Shown: positions 1 to 8,942 of the stretch, one piece after another
Layout of the letters: each line of letters begins with the position of its first letter
Numbering within the stretch: the stretch's first letter is position 1
Source of the DNA: JAAELZ01 sp965237485
GTDB taxonomy: Bacteria > Pseudomonadota > Gammaproteobacteria > Arenicellales > Poriferihabitantaceae
Assembly (NCBI GenBank): GCA_965237485.1
Contig: CBDEFQ010000006.1
Coordinates: 620,001 to 684,000 of the forward strand
Direction of reading: 5' to 3'
Length of the DNA stretch: 64,000 bases
The notes under the pieces: generated by a model
What the model saw: only the letters and a program-made list of their open reading frames with translations
Told to the model about the DNA's origin: nothing
Databases searched by the model: none
Translations under genes and position numbers: made by a program

Positions 1-1274
1 ACCTTGTCCACCGCCAATGCATAAAGTGGCGATACCGCGTTTGGCATCGTGGCGTTCAAGCACACGCAGTAAATGCAAAATAATTCTAGCGCCCGTCGCG
101 CCAACCGGATGGCCCAGACTTACGCCGCCGCCATCAAGGTTAAGTCTATCCGGCGAAATGCTACCCATTGCTGCGTCTAAACCTAGTTCTTGTTGACAGT
201 ACTCGGTGCTTTCCCATGCAGCCAAACAACCTAGCACTTGCCCCGCAAAAGCTTCGTTGATTTCCCAATAATCTATGTCTTGCAGGCTTAGATTATGTGC
301 CTGCAGAATCGGGGTTGTTGCGTGCACCGGCCCGAGCCCCATTTGGCGCGGGTCGAGTCCGGCCCATTCAATTTGAGTGATTTTGGCGCGCGGTTTAAGG
401 CCATGTTCCTGCACCGCGTCTGCGCTCGCTAACAGGCACCATGCACTGCCATCGGTAACTTGTGAGCTGTTGGCCGCTGTTACTTTGCCGTATGGGCGAT
501 CAAATATGGAACGCAATTTAGCTAACCTCTCAACACTAGAATCGCGCCTTAGCCCGTCATCAACATCGTAATACCGGCCGTTTCCGTCGATAATAGTTTC
601 TACTTCTTCGCTTAACAAACCTTCGTCAATGGCTGCGGCCAATCTCTGGTGACTACGCACCGCGTATTCATCCATTTCAGTGCGGGTGATGTCAAAACGT
701 TCGGCTATCACTTCGGTGGTTTGCCCCATAGATAGGCCCACTATAGGGTCACTCAGTCCCTTCAGAAGCGCTATTTCTGGTGCTAACATGCTCGGTCTGA
801 ATTTGGTTATAGCAGAAATTTTCTGACCAATAGACTTTGATCTCATCCATGATCCCAGCCATTTCACCATGCTGTGGTTAAATAGCACTGGTGAGTGACT
901 CATGGCCTCGGTGCCGCCCGCTAACACTAAGTTAGCGCGGCCCAGTTGAATGTCTTTTCGTGCAGAGTCCACGGCCTGCATGCCCGATGCGCAGTTTCGT
1001 TGTACCGTCCAGCCTGGCACTTGCTTTCCGCAACCTAAACGCAAAGCAACCACGCGGCCAATGTTGGCCTCATCCGCAGCCGGAATCATGCAACCTAAAA
1101 TGACTTCATCAAGTTGGTCAGGTCTGAACGGTTGGCGCGCGAGCAATGGCCTGCCGGCATTAACCGCTAAATCAGATGCCTTGAACGGTCCAGGGGCACT
1201 CTGCGCTTTTAAAAAGGGTGTGCGGCTGCCATCAATCAAATAGACATCTGGGGTATTAAGTGCAGATTTGGTCA
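1..1274 (-). CDS. Thiolase (acetyl-CoA C-acyltransferase), 3' end outside window
   Basis: Translated from the ATG at 1274, the protein reads as a complete thiolase up to the window edge. It should cleave 3-ketoacyl-CoA to acetyl-CoA at the end of beta-oxidation. Visible motifs in order: RNCASGMQ with the acyl-accepting Cys (about residue 93), GGTEAMSHSP, NEAFAG, GHPVGATGAR with the catalytic His, and CIGGGQG with the second catalytic Cys at the very edge. Only a few C-terminal codons are missing. It starts 21 bases after the fadE stop on the same strand, so it is probably the last gene of the hydrolase-fadE-thiolase operon. Whether it is the FadA, FadI or biosynthetic type cannot be decided here. 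Confidence 0.93.
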
Positions 1275-1295
1275 TAATAAATTCCTAAGCTTGGT

Positions 1296-3713
1296 CTATT
1301 TAAATGTCGCAGCAGGGAAATGGTCCACCTGCACTATCTCATTTCTCGCGGTGGCTGCTTGAATAACAATATCCGCTTCTGCCTGCACTATAACGCGTTG
1401 TTGCACCATCGCATTTGCCAGATCGACAACCTTATCAAATGTCATCGCGCTGTTGCCAGTTTGTTTGCGAATTTTTCGCTCAATTGCTTCAGCTTCAATG
1501 ACCAAAGGGAGTGCATTTTCAATTTGTCCGCTGCGTCCACTCGCATTGCTAGTAAACACACCTTCACATAGGCGGTCTCGGGTTGCAGAAGGATTGATCA
1601 AGATTTTCGCAATGCGGGCGTCTAGCTTATCTGACGGCTTTTTGGCTCTCGCATAGAAAGGAAAATAGGCCCACTTTAGAACTCGCCCCAACAATTTGCT
1701 GGGGTAGTTATCTAGTGTTTGTATAAGTGCTTGCTCGGTTTCATAAAGTGATTGTTGACAAGCCCAATCGAGTAGCGGGCGGTCGTCCTCTAGCTCTCCT
1801 TCATCGTGAAAGCGTTTTAAGCTCCCTGAGCATAGGTAGAGTTGGCTTAATGCATCGCCCAAGCGTGCAGAAAGGCGCTCGCGGCGTTTTAATCGACTGC
1901 CGAGTACCGCAATAGATACGTCGGCTAGAAAAGCGTAGGTAGTGCTGTAACGTGTGGCGCGCTGATAATGGCGCTTCGCCCGTGTCGTTTTTGGAGCACT
2001 GGCGAAAGGACCATTAGTCAACCCGTGCCACAAGCCGTGGGTTGCTGCGCTAAGGGTGCTTCCTATATGAGAGTTAAACGCACTGTCAAAGACATCCAAG
2101 CTATCAGCCGCTGAGGACTGAACCGCATGAATTTCATCCAGTAAATGTGGGTGGCAGCGCATCGCACCTTGACCAAAGATGATTAACGAGCGGGTTAAGA
2201 TATTCGCGCCTTCAACTGTAATCGCGATGGGTATGGTTTGATAAGCTCGCGCAAACAAGTTGTTTGGGCCCAGGCAAATGCCGGACCCACCTTGAATATC
2301 CATCGCATCGTTCACGGTGGTACGCAGCTTTTCTGTTAGATGAAATTTTAAAATTGCTGATATAACCGAAGGCCGCTCGCCATTGTCTAGCGCGGCGCAG
2401 GTCATCTTTCGTGCTGCATTCATTTGGTAGCAATAACCGCCAATACGCGCTAGCGCTTCTTGAACGCCTTCAAAGTTACCAATAGCGGTGTTGAATTGCT
2501 TTCGAATACGTGAGTAAGCGCCCGTTGATTTGGCTGCCAGTGTTGCGCCTCCGCAGCTTAGCGCCGGCAAGGATATGCAACGACCAGTCGCCAAGCTTTC
2601 CATCAGCATTTTCCAACCTTTGCCCACCCCTTCTTGGCCGCCAATCACCCATTGCATTGGGATAAATACCTCTTTGCCTCTGGTGGGGCCATTCATAAAA
2701 GCGGAATCTAGGGGGAAGTGGCGTTCACCGATCTCAACACCGGGGGTGCTGGTCGGAATGAGGGCGCAGGTAATCCCGAGCTCTTGATCGTCGCCAAGTA
2801 AGTTGTCCGGGTCAAGTAAATCAAAAGCCAATCCCATGACGGTGGCTACTGGCGCTAAAGTGATATACCGCTTATTCCAAGTAACACGAATGCCCAGATG
2901 GTCTTGACCGAATTTATCTTGTTGTACGCAAACTATGCCTTGGTCTGGAATGGCGGCGGCATCGCTGCCGGCTTCTGGGCTGGTCAGCGCAAAGCATGGG
3001 ATTTCCTGGCCCACTGCTAATCTCGGTAAGTATTGATCGCGCTGCGCTTGGGTGCCATAGTGCAGCAATAATTCTCCCGGGCCCAATGAATTAGGCACCA
3101 TTACCGTGACGGCCGCACTGATAGATCGCGTGGCTATTTTCGTCACCACGCAAGAATGGGCATAGTGGGAAAATTCTAAGCCGCCATATTGGCGCGGAAT
3201 AATCATTCCTAAAAAACGCTGTGATTTTATATAGTCCCATACACTAGGGCTTAAATCATGCAACTCAAAGGTGCTCTCCCAGTCGTCGATCATGGCACAC
3301 AGCGTTTCAACCGGGCCATCCATAAACGCTTGTTCTTCAAGACTGAGCTTAGCGCTGGGGTAGTCAAGTAATTGATTCCAATTTGGGTTGCCCGAAAAAA
3401 TCTCCCCATCCCACCACACGGTGCCTGCTTCCAGTGCCTCTTGTTCAGTTTTCGACACTTTTGGCATTACCTGTTTAAACAGTTTCATAACGGGTAGGCT
3501 AATCAATTTGCGGCGCACACTACTGATGCTAAAAATAGCAAAGATACATAACAAAATTAGTAAAAGGCTAAGGCTAATAAAGCCCAAAGCGCCTAGGCTA
3601 AAACCCGCTATCAAGCCTAGTGCAGTTAGGGCGAATGCGATGGGCGCGCCTAGTCGAAAATAGGCTACGAATAGTAGTGAAATAAGCGTCCCCAAAACCA
3701 CATAAGTATTCAC
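1296..3713 (-). CDS. fadE: Acyl-CoA dehydrogenase, FadE type
   Basis: An 805-residue protein, the usual length of gammaproteobacterial FadE, which does the first FAD-dependent oxidation of fatty acyl-CoA. Residues 1-75 hold two or three hydrophobic segments, as in the membrane-associated FadE proteins. The dehydrogenase core carries FALTSPEAGSDAAA, the flavin-side motif MDIQGGSGICLG and VEGANILTRS with the expected catalytic Glu region; a FadE-type C-terminal domain follows. The start is GTG at 3713, inside the stop of the upstream gene (GTGA overlap), which implies translational coupling. The thiolase follows 21 bases downstream, so this is a fatty-acid oxidation operon. Confidence 0.95.
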   Translation of the reverse strand: MNTYVVLGTLISLLFVAYFRLGAPIAFALTALGLIAGFSLGALGFISLSLLLILLCIFAIFSISSVRRKLISLPVMKLFKQVMPKVSKTEQEALEAGTVWWDGEIFSGNPNWNQLLDYPSAKLSLEEQAFMDGPVETLCAMIDDWESTFELHDLSPSVWDYIKSQRFLGMIIPRQYGGLEFSHYAHSCVVTKIATRSISAAVTVMVPNSLGPGELLLHYGTQAQRDQYLPRLAVGQEIPCFALTSPEAGSDAAAIPDQGIVCVQQDKFGQDHLGIRVTWNKRYITLAPVATVMGLAFDLLDPDNLLGDDQELGITCALIPTSTPGVEIGERHFPLDSAFMNGPTRGKEVFIPMQWVIGGQEGVGKGWKMLMESLATGRCISLPALSCGGATLAAKSTGAYSRIRKQFNTAIGNFEGVQEALARIGGYCYQMNAARKMTCAALDNGERPSVISAILKFHLTEKLRTTVNDAMDIQGGSGICLGPNNLFARAYQTIPIAITVEGANILTRSLIIFGQGAMRCHPHLLDEIHAVQSSAADSLDVFDSAFNSHIGSTLSAATHGLWHGLTNGPFASAPKTTRAKRHYQRATRYSTTYAFLADVSIAVLGSRLKRRERLSARLGDALSQLYLCSGSLKRFHDEGELEDDRPLLDWACQQSLYETEQALIQTLDNYPSKLLGRVLKWAYFPFYARAKKPSDKLDARIAKILINPSATRDRLCEGVFTSNASGRSGQIENALPLVIEAEAIERKIRKQTGNSAMTFDKVVDLANAMVQQRVIVQAEADIVIQAATARNEIVQVDHFPAATFK

Positions 3714-4561
3714 GTGGTCTCCTCGGTGTCTTTTTTCTGGTATTCCGGTGCAATGTTGGGGTTGTCGGGATAACCCTTTTCGCCATTAGCCCAGGGTAAA
3801 TGATGATAATAACGCCGCTCGTTCCAGGTGTATTTGGGAAACTTTACAATGGTGAAAAAGGGTGAGATATCAAAATCTGATGGTGAAAACAACTTGGCGT
3901 TGCGTTTGAATAAGCGTCGATGCCCTTCGTTATTGGGCGACAAAATGGGCAAGATAGGAAAATTAACAGCTTGAAATGCATCTGCAATTAACGTGGAGCA
4001 TACAATTTTAGTTTCAGGACCGGCATTGTGTTCAAAAAGGCTTGATCGCCAGCGACGCGGCAATACACCATAGGGAAATAAGAATCGTGCTAGGTCGAGC
4101 AATTGTCGTACATTATATTCTGCACCTAAGTGCTTACAGACATATGCAATGACTTTGCTACGATCATTGTGCGACAAACCATTGGGGCGGCAAATGCGCA
4201 CCCTAAACTTACGATATTGTTCAATGTTTTCAACAATAGTGCCTTTGCCAAGTTCTGCCTCGACCACATAGGGTTCATTTAGTGAACCGTCAAACTCACT
4301 TGGGTCAAGGCTTGCGGGTAGGTGTTCTAGAAAATCGGCAGAGCGGCCTACACAAATAGCCGAATGCGACCACCGACTTTGTGTGATGGTTTGTATAATC
4401 CGGCTAATCTGAGCCTGACCTTCTACTAATAGCACGTCCCCAGGCAGAATTTCGTCCTTCATGCGATCAAAATCAATCAAACCCTCGTCGTAAGGCTCAA
4501 GCGACTTGGTTAGCCATCCTATGACTTTCGAGCCAACTTTATTTCGAAGGGTTTGTAACAT
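3710..4561 (-). CDS. YiiX/C92-type permuted papain-like hydrolase
   Basis: A 283-residue protein of the permuted NlpC/P60 type (YiiX/YaeF, peptidase family C92). The diagnostic order is visible: PGDVLLVEGQ, then SRWSHSAICVG with the catalytic His (about residue 80), and later KIVCSTLIADAF with the nucleophilic Cys (about residue 188). Members act as amidases or acyl-transferring hydrolases at the envelope; the substrate here is unknown. There is no obvious signal peptide. It is the first gene of the operon and overlaps fadE by four bases, which suggests a lipid-linked role (inference). Confidence 0.8.
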   Translation of the reverse strand: MLQTLRNKVGSKVIGWLTKSLEPYDEGLIDFDRMKDEILPGDVLLVEGQAQISRIIQTITQSRWSHSAICVGRSADFLEHLPASLDPSEFDGSLNEPYVVEAELGKGTIVENIEQYRKFRVRICRPNGLSHNDRSKVIAYVCKHLGAEYNVRQLLDLARFLFPYGVLPRRWRSSLFEHNAGPETKIVCSTLIADAFQAVNFPILPILSPNNEGHRRLFKRNAKLFSPSDFDISPFFTIVKFPKYTWNERRYYHHLPWANGEKGYPDNPNIAPEYQKKDTEETT

Positions 4562-4690
4562 GGTGTAAACGGATATTTATAGCCGATAAGTTTACCCGAT
4601 TTGTGAATTTAATTGGGTCTACTTATGGCACTGCAGTAAGGCTTTAGTTAAGTCTAGGCAGCGCAAAATGGTCGATATTCGCAGCTGTGC

Positions 4691-5692
4691 TCAGGTGCTT
4701 ATAGGGTAGGCTTGTGCAAGGCGTCTAAATCTGACGCCATCGGGCTCGCCCAGATAATGTGTTGCTTCTAGCGCATTGACAGGGGTAGTAATAGAGACGG
4801 GGATTTGCCCTCTCAAGTTTGCGCCAATATTAACGATCATCCCGGCTGACTGAGTTCTGCCATCGATAAAGATGGGCGAGCCGATTTCTACTTTCTCCTC
4901 GCCTGGAATACTTGCCGTGATCATTCTCGTTTTGGGTTTGCCGCGGTATTTAATCCGCGCAATGATTTCTTGCCCTGGATAACAGCCTTTTTTGAAATTG
5001 ACACCTTCAACTAAGTCTAGATTTATAGATTGCGGAATGAGTTCTTCAAGCAAATTCAAGTGTAGTTCGGGTAAACCATCGTGAATATTCAGTGATTGCC
5101 AATGCAGATAGTATGCAAAGCCAAACTTACTTTCCAACGATTGGCCTAAAGCATTGGCGCGGTCAGCATCCGTTACTAGTAGGTATCGCTTAGTGGTTCC
5201 AGCAAGCGCAATAGGCAAAATGGCGTTATCTGCACAGTCTTTGCGAAACTGATCAAGGTCATGATCTTGCACGCTAGCACCTAATACTACAGCTTGCTCA
5301 GTGTGGTCAAAGGTGACTTTAGCGCGCATTACGAACATTTGTAATCGGCCTATAACTTGTTCTATGACCGCAAAAGGAGCCACTAAAATATATCCATCGA
5401 CTGGATGTTTTGCGATGTTAAATAGCGCCAACATTCGGCCCTTTGGAGTGCAGTACGCACTAAGTTGGGTAGTTTGTGTGTTATCAAGAAAAGTAATGTC
5501 GTTACTCAGTTGACCTTGTAAAAAATTGGTCGCGTCTTCACCAGAGCATACTAGCGCGCCTAGCTCGGATAAATCGTAGAGTGCTGATTGTTTAGATACA
5601 GGCGTATTTTTACCCGTTAATAGGTTACTATCACTTTGATTAAAACCTTTCTTAATAAGAAATTTTCGCCAAGCATTGGTTGTTATAGACAT
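4691..5692 (-). CDS. ygfZ: tRNA-modifying protein YgfZ (folate-binding, GcvT-like)
   Basis: A 333-residue member of the YgfZ/GcvT family, which uses folate and helps assemble or repair Fe-S enzymes such as MiaB. The family signature KGCYPGQEIIARIKYRG is present at about residue 235 with its conserved Cys, after an N-terminal GcvT-like part containing FLQGQLSNDI. Length and architecture are normal. It is a single gene, transcribed away from the small monooxygenase-like gene at 5710 with only 17 bases between the two start codons, so the promoters must overlap or lie inside the coding regions. Confidence 0.92.
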   Translation of the reverse strand: MSITTNAWRKFLIKKGFNQSDSNLLTGKNTPVSKQSALYDLSELGALVCSGEDATNFLQGQLSNDITFLDNTQTTQLSAYCTPKGRMLALFNIAKHPVDGYILVAPFAVIEQVIGRLQMFVMRAKVTFDHTEQAVVLGASVQDHDLDQFRKDCADNAILPIALAGTTKRYLLVTDADRANALGQSLESKFGFAYYLHWQSLNIHDGLPELHLNLLEELIPQSINLDLVEGVNFKKGCYPGQEIIARIKYRGKPKTRMITASIPGEEKVEIGSPIFIDGRTQSAGMIVNIGANLRGQIPVSITTPVNALEATHYLGEPDGVRFRRLAQAYPIST

Positions 5693-5709
5693 AATTTTCT
5701 ACAGTACTT

Positions 5710-6033
5710 ATGAGTAATTTAAAGCCCCCGTATTATGCCGTTATTTTTACGTCAAAAAAATCTAGTAACTTGCTTAATTACGCGCAAATGGCTGACAAAA
5801 TGGAAACTCTTGCCGCCCTGCAGCCCGGGTATCTCGATTTTGTCGCGTCTACCTGTGAAGACGGGCGCACCATTGCGACCAGTTATTGGCAGACCGAAGC
5901 CGATATTGTAAATTGGAAGCAACAGGATGAACACGCCGCTGCGCGTGAAATGGGTAAACAAAGTTGGTATGACGAATTTACGGTTGAGGTAGCAAAAGTA
6001 GAGCGGGCCTATTCCTGGAGTAGAAAACCTTAG
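5710..6033 (+). CDS. Antibiotic-biosynthesis-monooxygenase-fold protein (ABM family)
   Basis: A 107-residue protein with the small ferredoxin-like ABM fold. It has PPYYAVIFTSK at the start, a central GYLDFVAS strand, and the W-x(n)-H-type segment VNWKQQDEHAAAREMGKQSW that ends many HmoA/ABM-like proteins. These proteins are small monooxygenases or heme/quinone-handling dimers; the substrate cannot be read from sequence. The gene is head-to-head with ygfZ. No strong ribosome binding site is visible before the ATG. Confidence 0.8.
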   Translation: MSNLKPPYYAVIFTSKKSSNLLNYAQMADKMETLAALQPGYLDFVASTCEDGRTIATSYWQTEADIVNWKQQDEHAAAREMGKQSWYDEFTVEVAKVERAYSWSRKP

Positions 6034-6228
6034 GCTTTACGCACATGTGTGTAATGTTTGCTGTGTTGAGAAGGCATGATGCGTGATAAGTTTTAAGAAA
6101 AGCCGCAGCAGTTTTATCGATATTGTAGGCGGGTAAACTCGCTGCGAAGAGGAGATTGATACGCGTCTGTGTGTAAATCTCTCCACTTAAGGAAAGTAGG
6201 TTAGCTACCTCAGCAAAAAGGTGTCGGC

Positions 6229-6446
6229 GTGGTCTATGCTGCTGTGTATGCCGCCAGAAGAAGGGTGGTAGCCTTTTTGATTACTTCTTTAACCACGGTG
6301 GCTGGTTTGTTTTCTCTGGCAGTCGGTCTGGTCGGCGAGTCTTTACTGTGGGAGCCGGTTGCCACGGCGATAGTCGAGGGCTTAGGGGTGTCTACAATAA
6401 TGACCTTATTTGTGTGCCGATAGCCTACCGAGTGTTCATGGTACGC
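6229..6446 (+). pseudogene. Remnant of an RND efflux pump (C-terminal membrane part)
   Basis: About 70 residues match the distal membrane core of RND transporters: AFLITSLTTVAGLFSLAVG and then ATAIVEGLGVSTIMTLF. Typical pumps continue into FVVPLLYR. Here the frame is lost at a stop at 6421, and the continuation (PLVYRVFM-like) lies in another frame up to about 6446. No other part of the pump is present. The flanking 6034-6228 and 6447-6519 show no gene I can support. Confidence 0.7.
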
Positions 6447-6519
6447 AGCCACTTGGTGTTCAGCAGAAAGTCACTCGACTAATCTACACTCGCTCGATTA
6501 AGTTCATATATCCATTTTA

Positions 6520-6559
6520 ATTAGGGCGTTACATTCAATATCGAATGTAACGCCCTAAT
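6520..6559. terminator. Perfect 17-bp inverted repeat (hairpin)
   Basis: The arms at 6520-6536 (attagggcgttacattc) and 6543-6559 are perfect complements around a six-base loop. The stem would make a very stable hairpin. There is no run of T on either side, so it may be a factor-dependent or bidirectional terminator between the RND remnant and the lipoprotein gene, or a relic of an element end. Confidence 0.5.
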
Positions 6560-6734
6560 ATGTGGCCTGTTGTGGAAACCTCGAACCGACTATTGTTTAG
6601 TTATTTTTATAGGTAGCCGATAACAACTCACGTTAGACGGTTTGAGGCTATGAGCTTATCCGCAGCGCGACTAGTTTTAAGATACAAGAAAAAAATAACA
6701 AAGAAAATTATAAGAAACAACCATAAAGGTGATA

Positions 6735-7268
6735 ATGAGGATTTTTAAAATAGTAGCTTGGCTGATCATGCTGTCCTTAGCAATAAGCGGCTTAATTGCT
6801 TGCGACAAAATCAGTGGGTCTAGCTCGGAAGCGGGGCAAGATTTCACCACCTTCTCCCCTAATGTTCAAGCGATAGGCGAGAACTTGGTGCCTACCAACG
6901 TCGTAGATACAAGCCCCGATGAAGGGACGACATCAACTAGCACAACCGATTCAACGGGTACAGACACCACAACGACTCCACAAATAAGTACGCAGTCTTT
7001 GGCAGGTACTGGGATCGTATGGAAACCAGTCTCTGAAGGAGATGGCAATCTAGTAGTATTAACGCCAACCAGTTATGGAAAACCCGATGTTTCCGTATTA
7101 GATGCGTCAGGGGTCGCCGTTGAAACAGGGCGCTACGTTGGCCACACCAATGGCAATCGTGCCACCTATCGATTTAGTCGACCTGGAGCAGGATTTAGTG
7201 CCCCAGCTTACTTAAAAGTAGGTGGTTCCGTGTTCTTAGTTTCTTCGCCCCCAAGTCGCTATAACTAA
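6735..7268 (+). CDS. Hypothetical lipoprotein with Thr/Ser-rich linker
   Basis: A 177-residue protein not recognised by family. It begins with a lipoprotein signal: a basic start, a hydrophobic stretch and the lipobox LIAC followed by Asp (Cys about residue 23). Asp at +2 in Enterobacteria favours inner-membrane retention. A low-complexity Thr/Ser/Asp segment (about residues 60-95) links to a C-terminal domain that looks globular, with beta-type spacing. A GTG lies six bases upstream, but the aaagg box at 6725-6729 sits at proper distance from the ATG at 6735, so that start was chosen. Confidence 0.75.
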   Translation: MRIFKIVAWLIMLSLAISGLIACDKISGSSSEAGQDFTTFSPNVQAIGENLVPTNVVDTSPDEGTTSTSTTDSTGTDTTTTPQISTQSLAGTGIVWKPVSEGDGNLVVLTPTSYGKPDVSVLDASGVAVETGRYVGHTNGNRATYRFSRPGAGFSAPAYLKVGGSVFLVSSPPSRYN

Positions 7269-7273
7269 CTATT

Positions 7274-7572
7274 TTGATTACTCGTGAGGGAATAACAGGC
7301 GGTTGCCACTGCACAAGGATTAGATTTTCTACACAGAAGGCGCCGCTGTGGTTCGCGGATTTTGCGGTGATTGTGGTTCCCCATTAAGTTATGAGGCGCA
7401 AAGATTCCCAAACTATATTCAGCTCTATATAGGCGCTTTTGATAATCCCGAACAGATCAAACCACAAGCGCACGTACATTGCGGCGAAAAGATAAGTTGG
7501 TATGAGGTTGCAGATGACTTGCCCAAGTATCAAGGCTCTTTAGTTTCAAAAGATAAGACCTGGAACGAATAG
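7274..7572 (+). pseudogene. GFA/CENP-V-family enzyme, internally deleted and frameshifted
   Basis: Two pieces of one GFA-family protein (glutathione-dependent formaldehyde-activating-like, zinc-binding) lie in different frames. The start, ITGGCHCTRIRF with the first CxC zinc motif, is read around 7292-7330. The end, RGFCGDCGSPLSYEAQ with the CxxC motif followed by the family's C-terminal part, is read from about 7324 to 7572. The roughly 40-60 residues normally between them, including the RCNCSxC-like middle motif, are missing. An internal deletion that also shifted the frame is the simplest explanation. Confidence 0.8.
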
Positions 7573-7605
7573 ACCTGCTGTTTAGTGACAAGAAAATTTG
7601 ACCTC

Positions 7606-8043
7606 ATGCATATCGCTCAGCTTAATATCGCCAAGGCAAAAGCGCCGCTAGACAGCCCCATTATGTTCGAGTTTGTGGAGAATTTGGTGCCGATCAACCA
7701 AATTGCTGATGCCAGCGCGGGTTTTATTTGGCACCTTCAAGACGAAAGTGGGGATGCAACGGCTGTTAAAGCTTTTGACGATCCCACGCTACTGGTGAAT
7801 ATGTCAGTTTGGGTTTCAATTGAGGCTCTAAAATCCTTTATGTCTAAGACACACCATTTATCCTTTTTACAAAGGAAAACGCTGTGGTTCAATAAAGCAG
7901 ATGGCCCTAATCACGTATTGTGGTGGGTGCCCGAAGGGCATATCCCAAGTCTTGCCCAAGCAAAGCAACGTCTTGAGGCTCTAAAGTCCGATGGTGAAAC
8001 TGAATTTGCTTTCAGCTTTCGCAAGGCTTTTCTGGAAAGCTAA
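7606..8043 (+). CDS. DUF3291 domain protein
   Basis: A 145-residue protein matching the DUF3291 family: it begins HIAQLNIAKAKAPLDSP, has ASAGFIWHLQDESGDA in the middle and VLWWVPEGHIPSLAQAKQRL near the end. The function of the family is not established; it shares the small ABM-like fold. An in-frame GTG at 7585 would add seven residues, but family members begin at the Met-His-Ile-Ala-Gln position, so the ATG at 7606 is preferred. Confidence 0.82.
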   Translation: MHIAQLNIAKAKAPLDSPIMFEFVENLVPINQIADASAGFIWHLQDESGDATAVKAFDDPTLLVNMSVWVSIEALKSFMSKTHHLSFLQRKTLWFNKADGPNHVLWWVPEGHIPSLAQAKQRLEALKSDGETEFAFSFRKAFLES

Positions 8044-8077
8044 TAGAGAGACTAGTCGTATTTAGCCATGCTCAAAA

Positions 8078-8671
8078 CTAGGGCTCTACCCCTGTCCGCA
8101 CCCTTGCGCTGCGTTTGCGTGATGGATCGTTACTTTTCTCAAACAACAACGAAGCGCCGTTGATACAATTTAGAATCGTTTTATTAATATATAAAATGTG
8201 CCCTAGATGGCTCCCGCAGTGCCGGCAGTGAGCCTCAATTAAGTTCTTAAGGACGTTTGAATCGTATTCAGCAGATTGATCAATGCCAGTTAAAACGCTA
8301 TCAGGTTCTGTATGGGTAAAAAACACTCAGCCCTTGTCTAGAACAATTTTTTTCTCCGAGGCATAGACCAGTAGATTGCAGCCTTTGCAGCGATAATCAC
8401 CCTTACTCTGTTCTTTCCACAGCGGGCTACTTTTAGGTTTCTCTGTTTTAGCCTGGCGCAGGATTCGATATTCATCATCGCTCAATTTCTCTCGCCACTG
8501 GGCCTCTGTATGGTGCACTTCATATCTAAAATCAGGCTCTCGAGGAGCCACATCAGACATATTCTCTCCCACCGGGGTTTGCACACTTTGTGCCTGTAAT
8601 GAAACTAAACCCGTCCCCGCAATTAGCGAGCCTTGAATTAGTTTACGTCTGGTAATTTGCGTTTGTGACAT
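8078..8671 (-). pseudogene. msrB: Secreted methionine-(R)-sulfoxide reductase MsrB, in-frame TGA
   Basis: The reading frame starts with a twin-arginine-type leader (TRRKLIQGSLIAG) and runs into an MsrB domain with WREKLSDDEYRILR and the zinc pair YRCKGC. At 8326-8328 a TGA interrupts the frame, where MsrB proteins carry the Trp of their GWP motif. The same frame then continues with EAHCRHCGSHLGHIL (second zinc pair) and NCINGASL, which contains the catalytic Cys. The region between these two is degraded (the usual FPDGP stretch is lost). Because the TGA is at a Trp position and not at the catalytic Cys, selenocysteine is unlikely; this is a decayed gene. Confidence 0.85.
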
Positions 8672-8942
8672 AATTAATTTCCTATTTTAGTCGTGTGTTT
8701 GAATAGTGATGCTGAGGCTACTGTGGACAGTTTAAGTTCATGTTGTAGGCGATGAGCAATATGGAGTTTAAGCATTATTTTTTACAAGGAAAGGTCGCTC
8801 AATGTAAGAATAAGTAAACAAGCTAACTATCCAAGTAACAGCCGCGGTTATGATGAATAACAACGAATTTGCCAAATCATAGTTGAAATAGGCTTGAGAC
8901 AATTCCAGCAGTATTGAAATTACTAACGGGTGTAATAGATAA

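Noticed and set aside
6520..6559. Perfect inverted repeat as a transposon end
   Set aside because: Only one hairpin is present, with no duplicated flanks and no partner copy in the window, so a terminator-like reading is safer.
8324..8330. TGA in msrB as selenocysteine
   Set aside because: The TGA replaces a structural Trp; the catalytic Cys is still present downstream and no SECIS-like hairpin was evident after the TGA.
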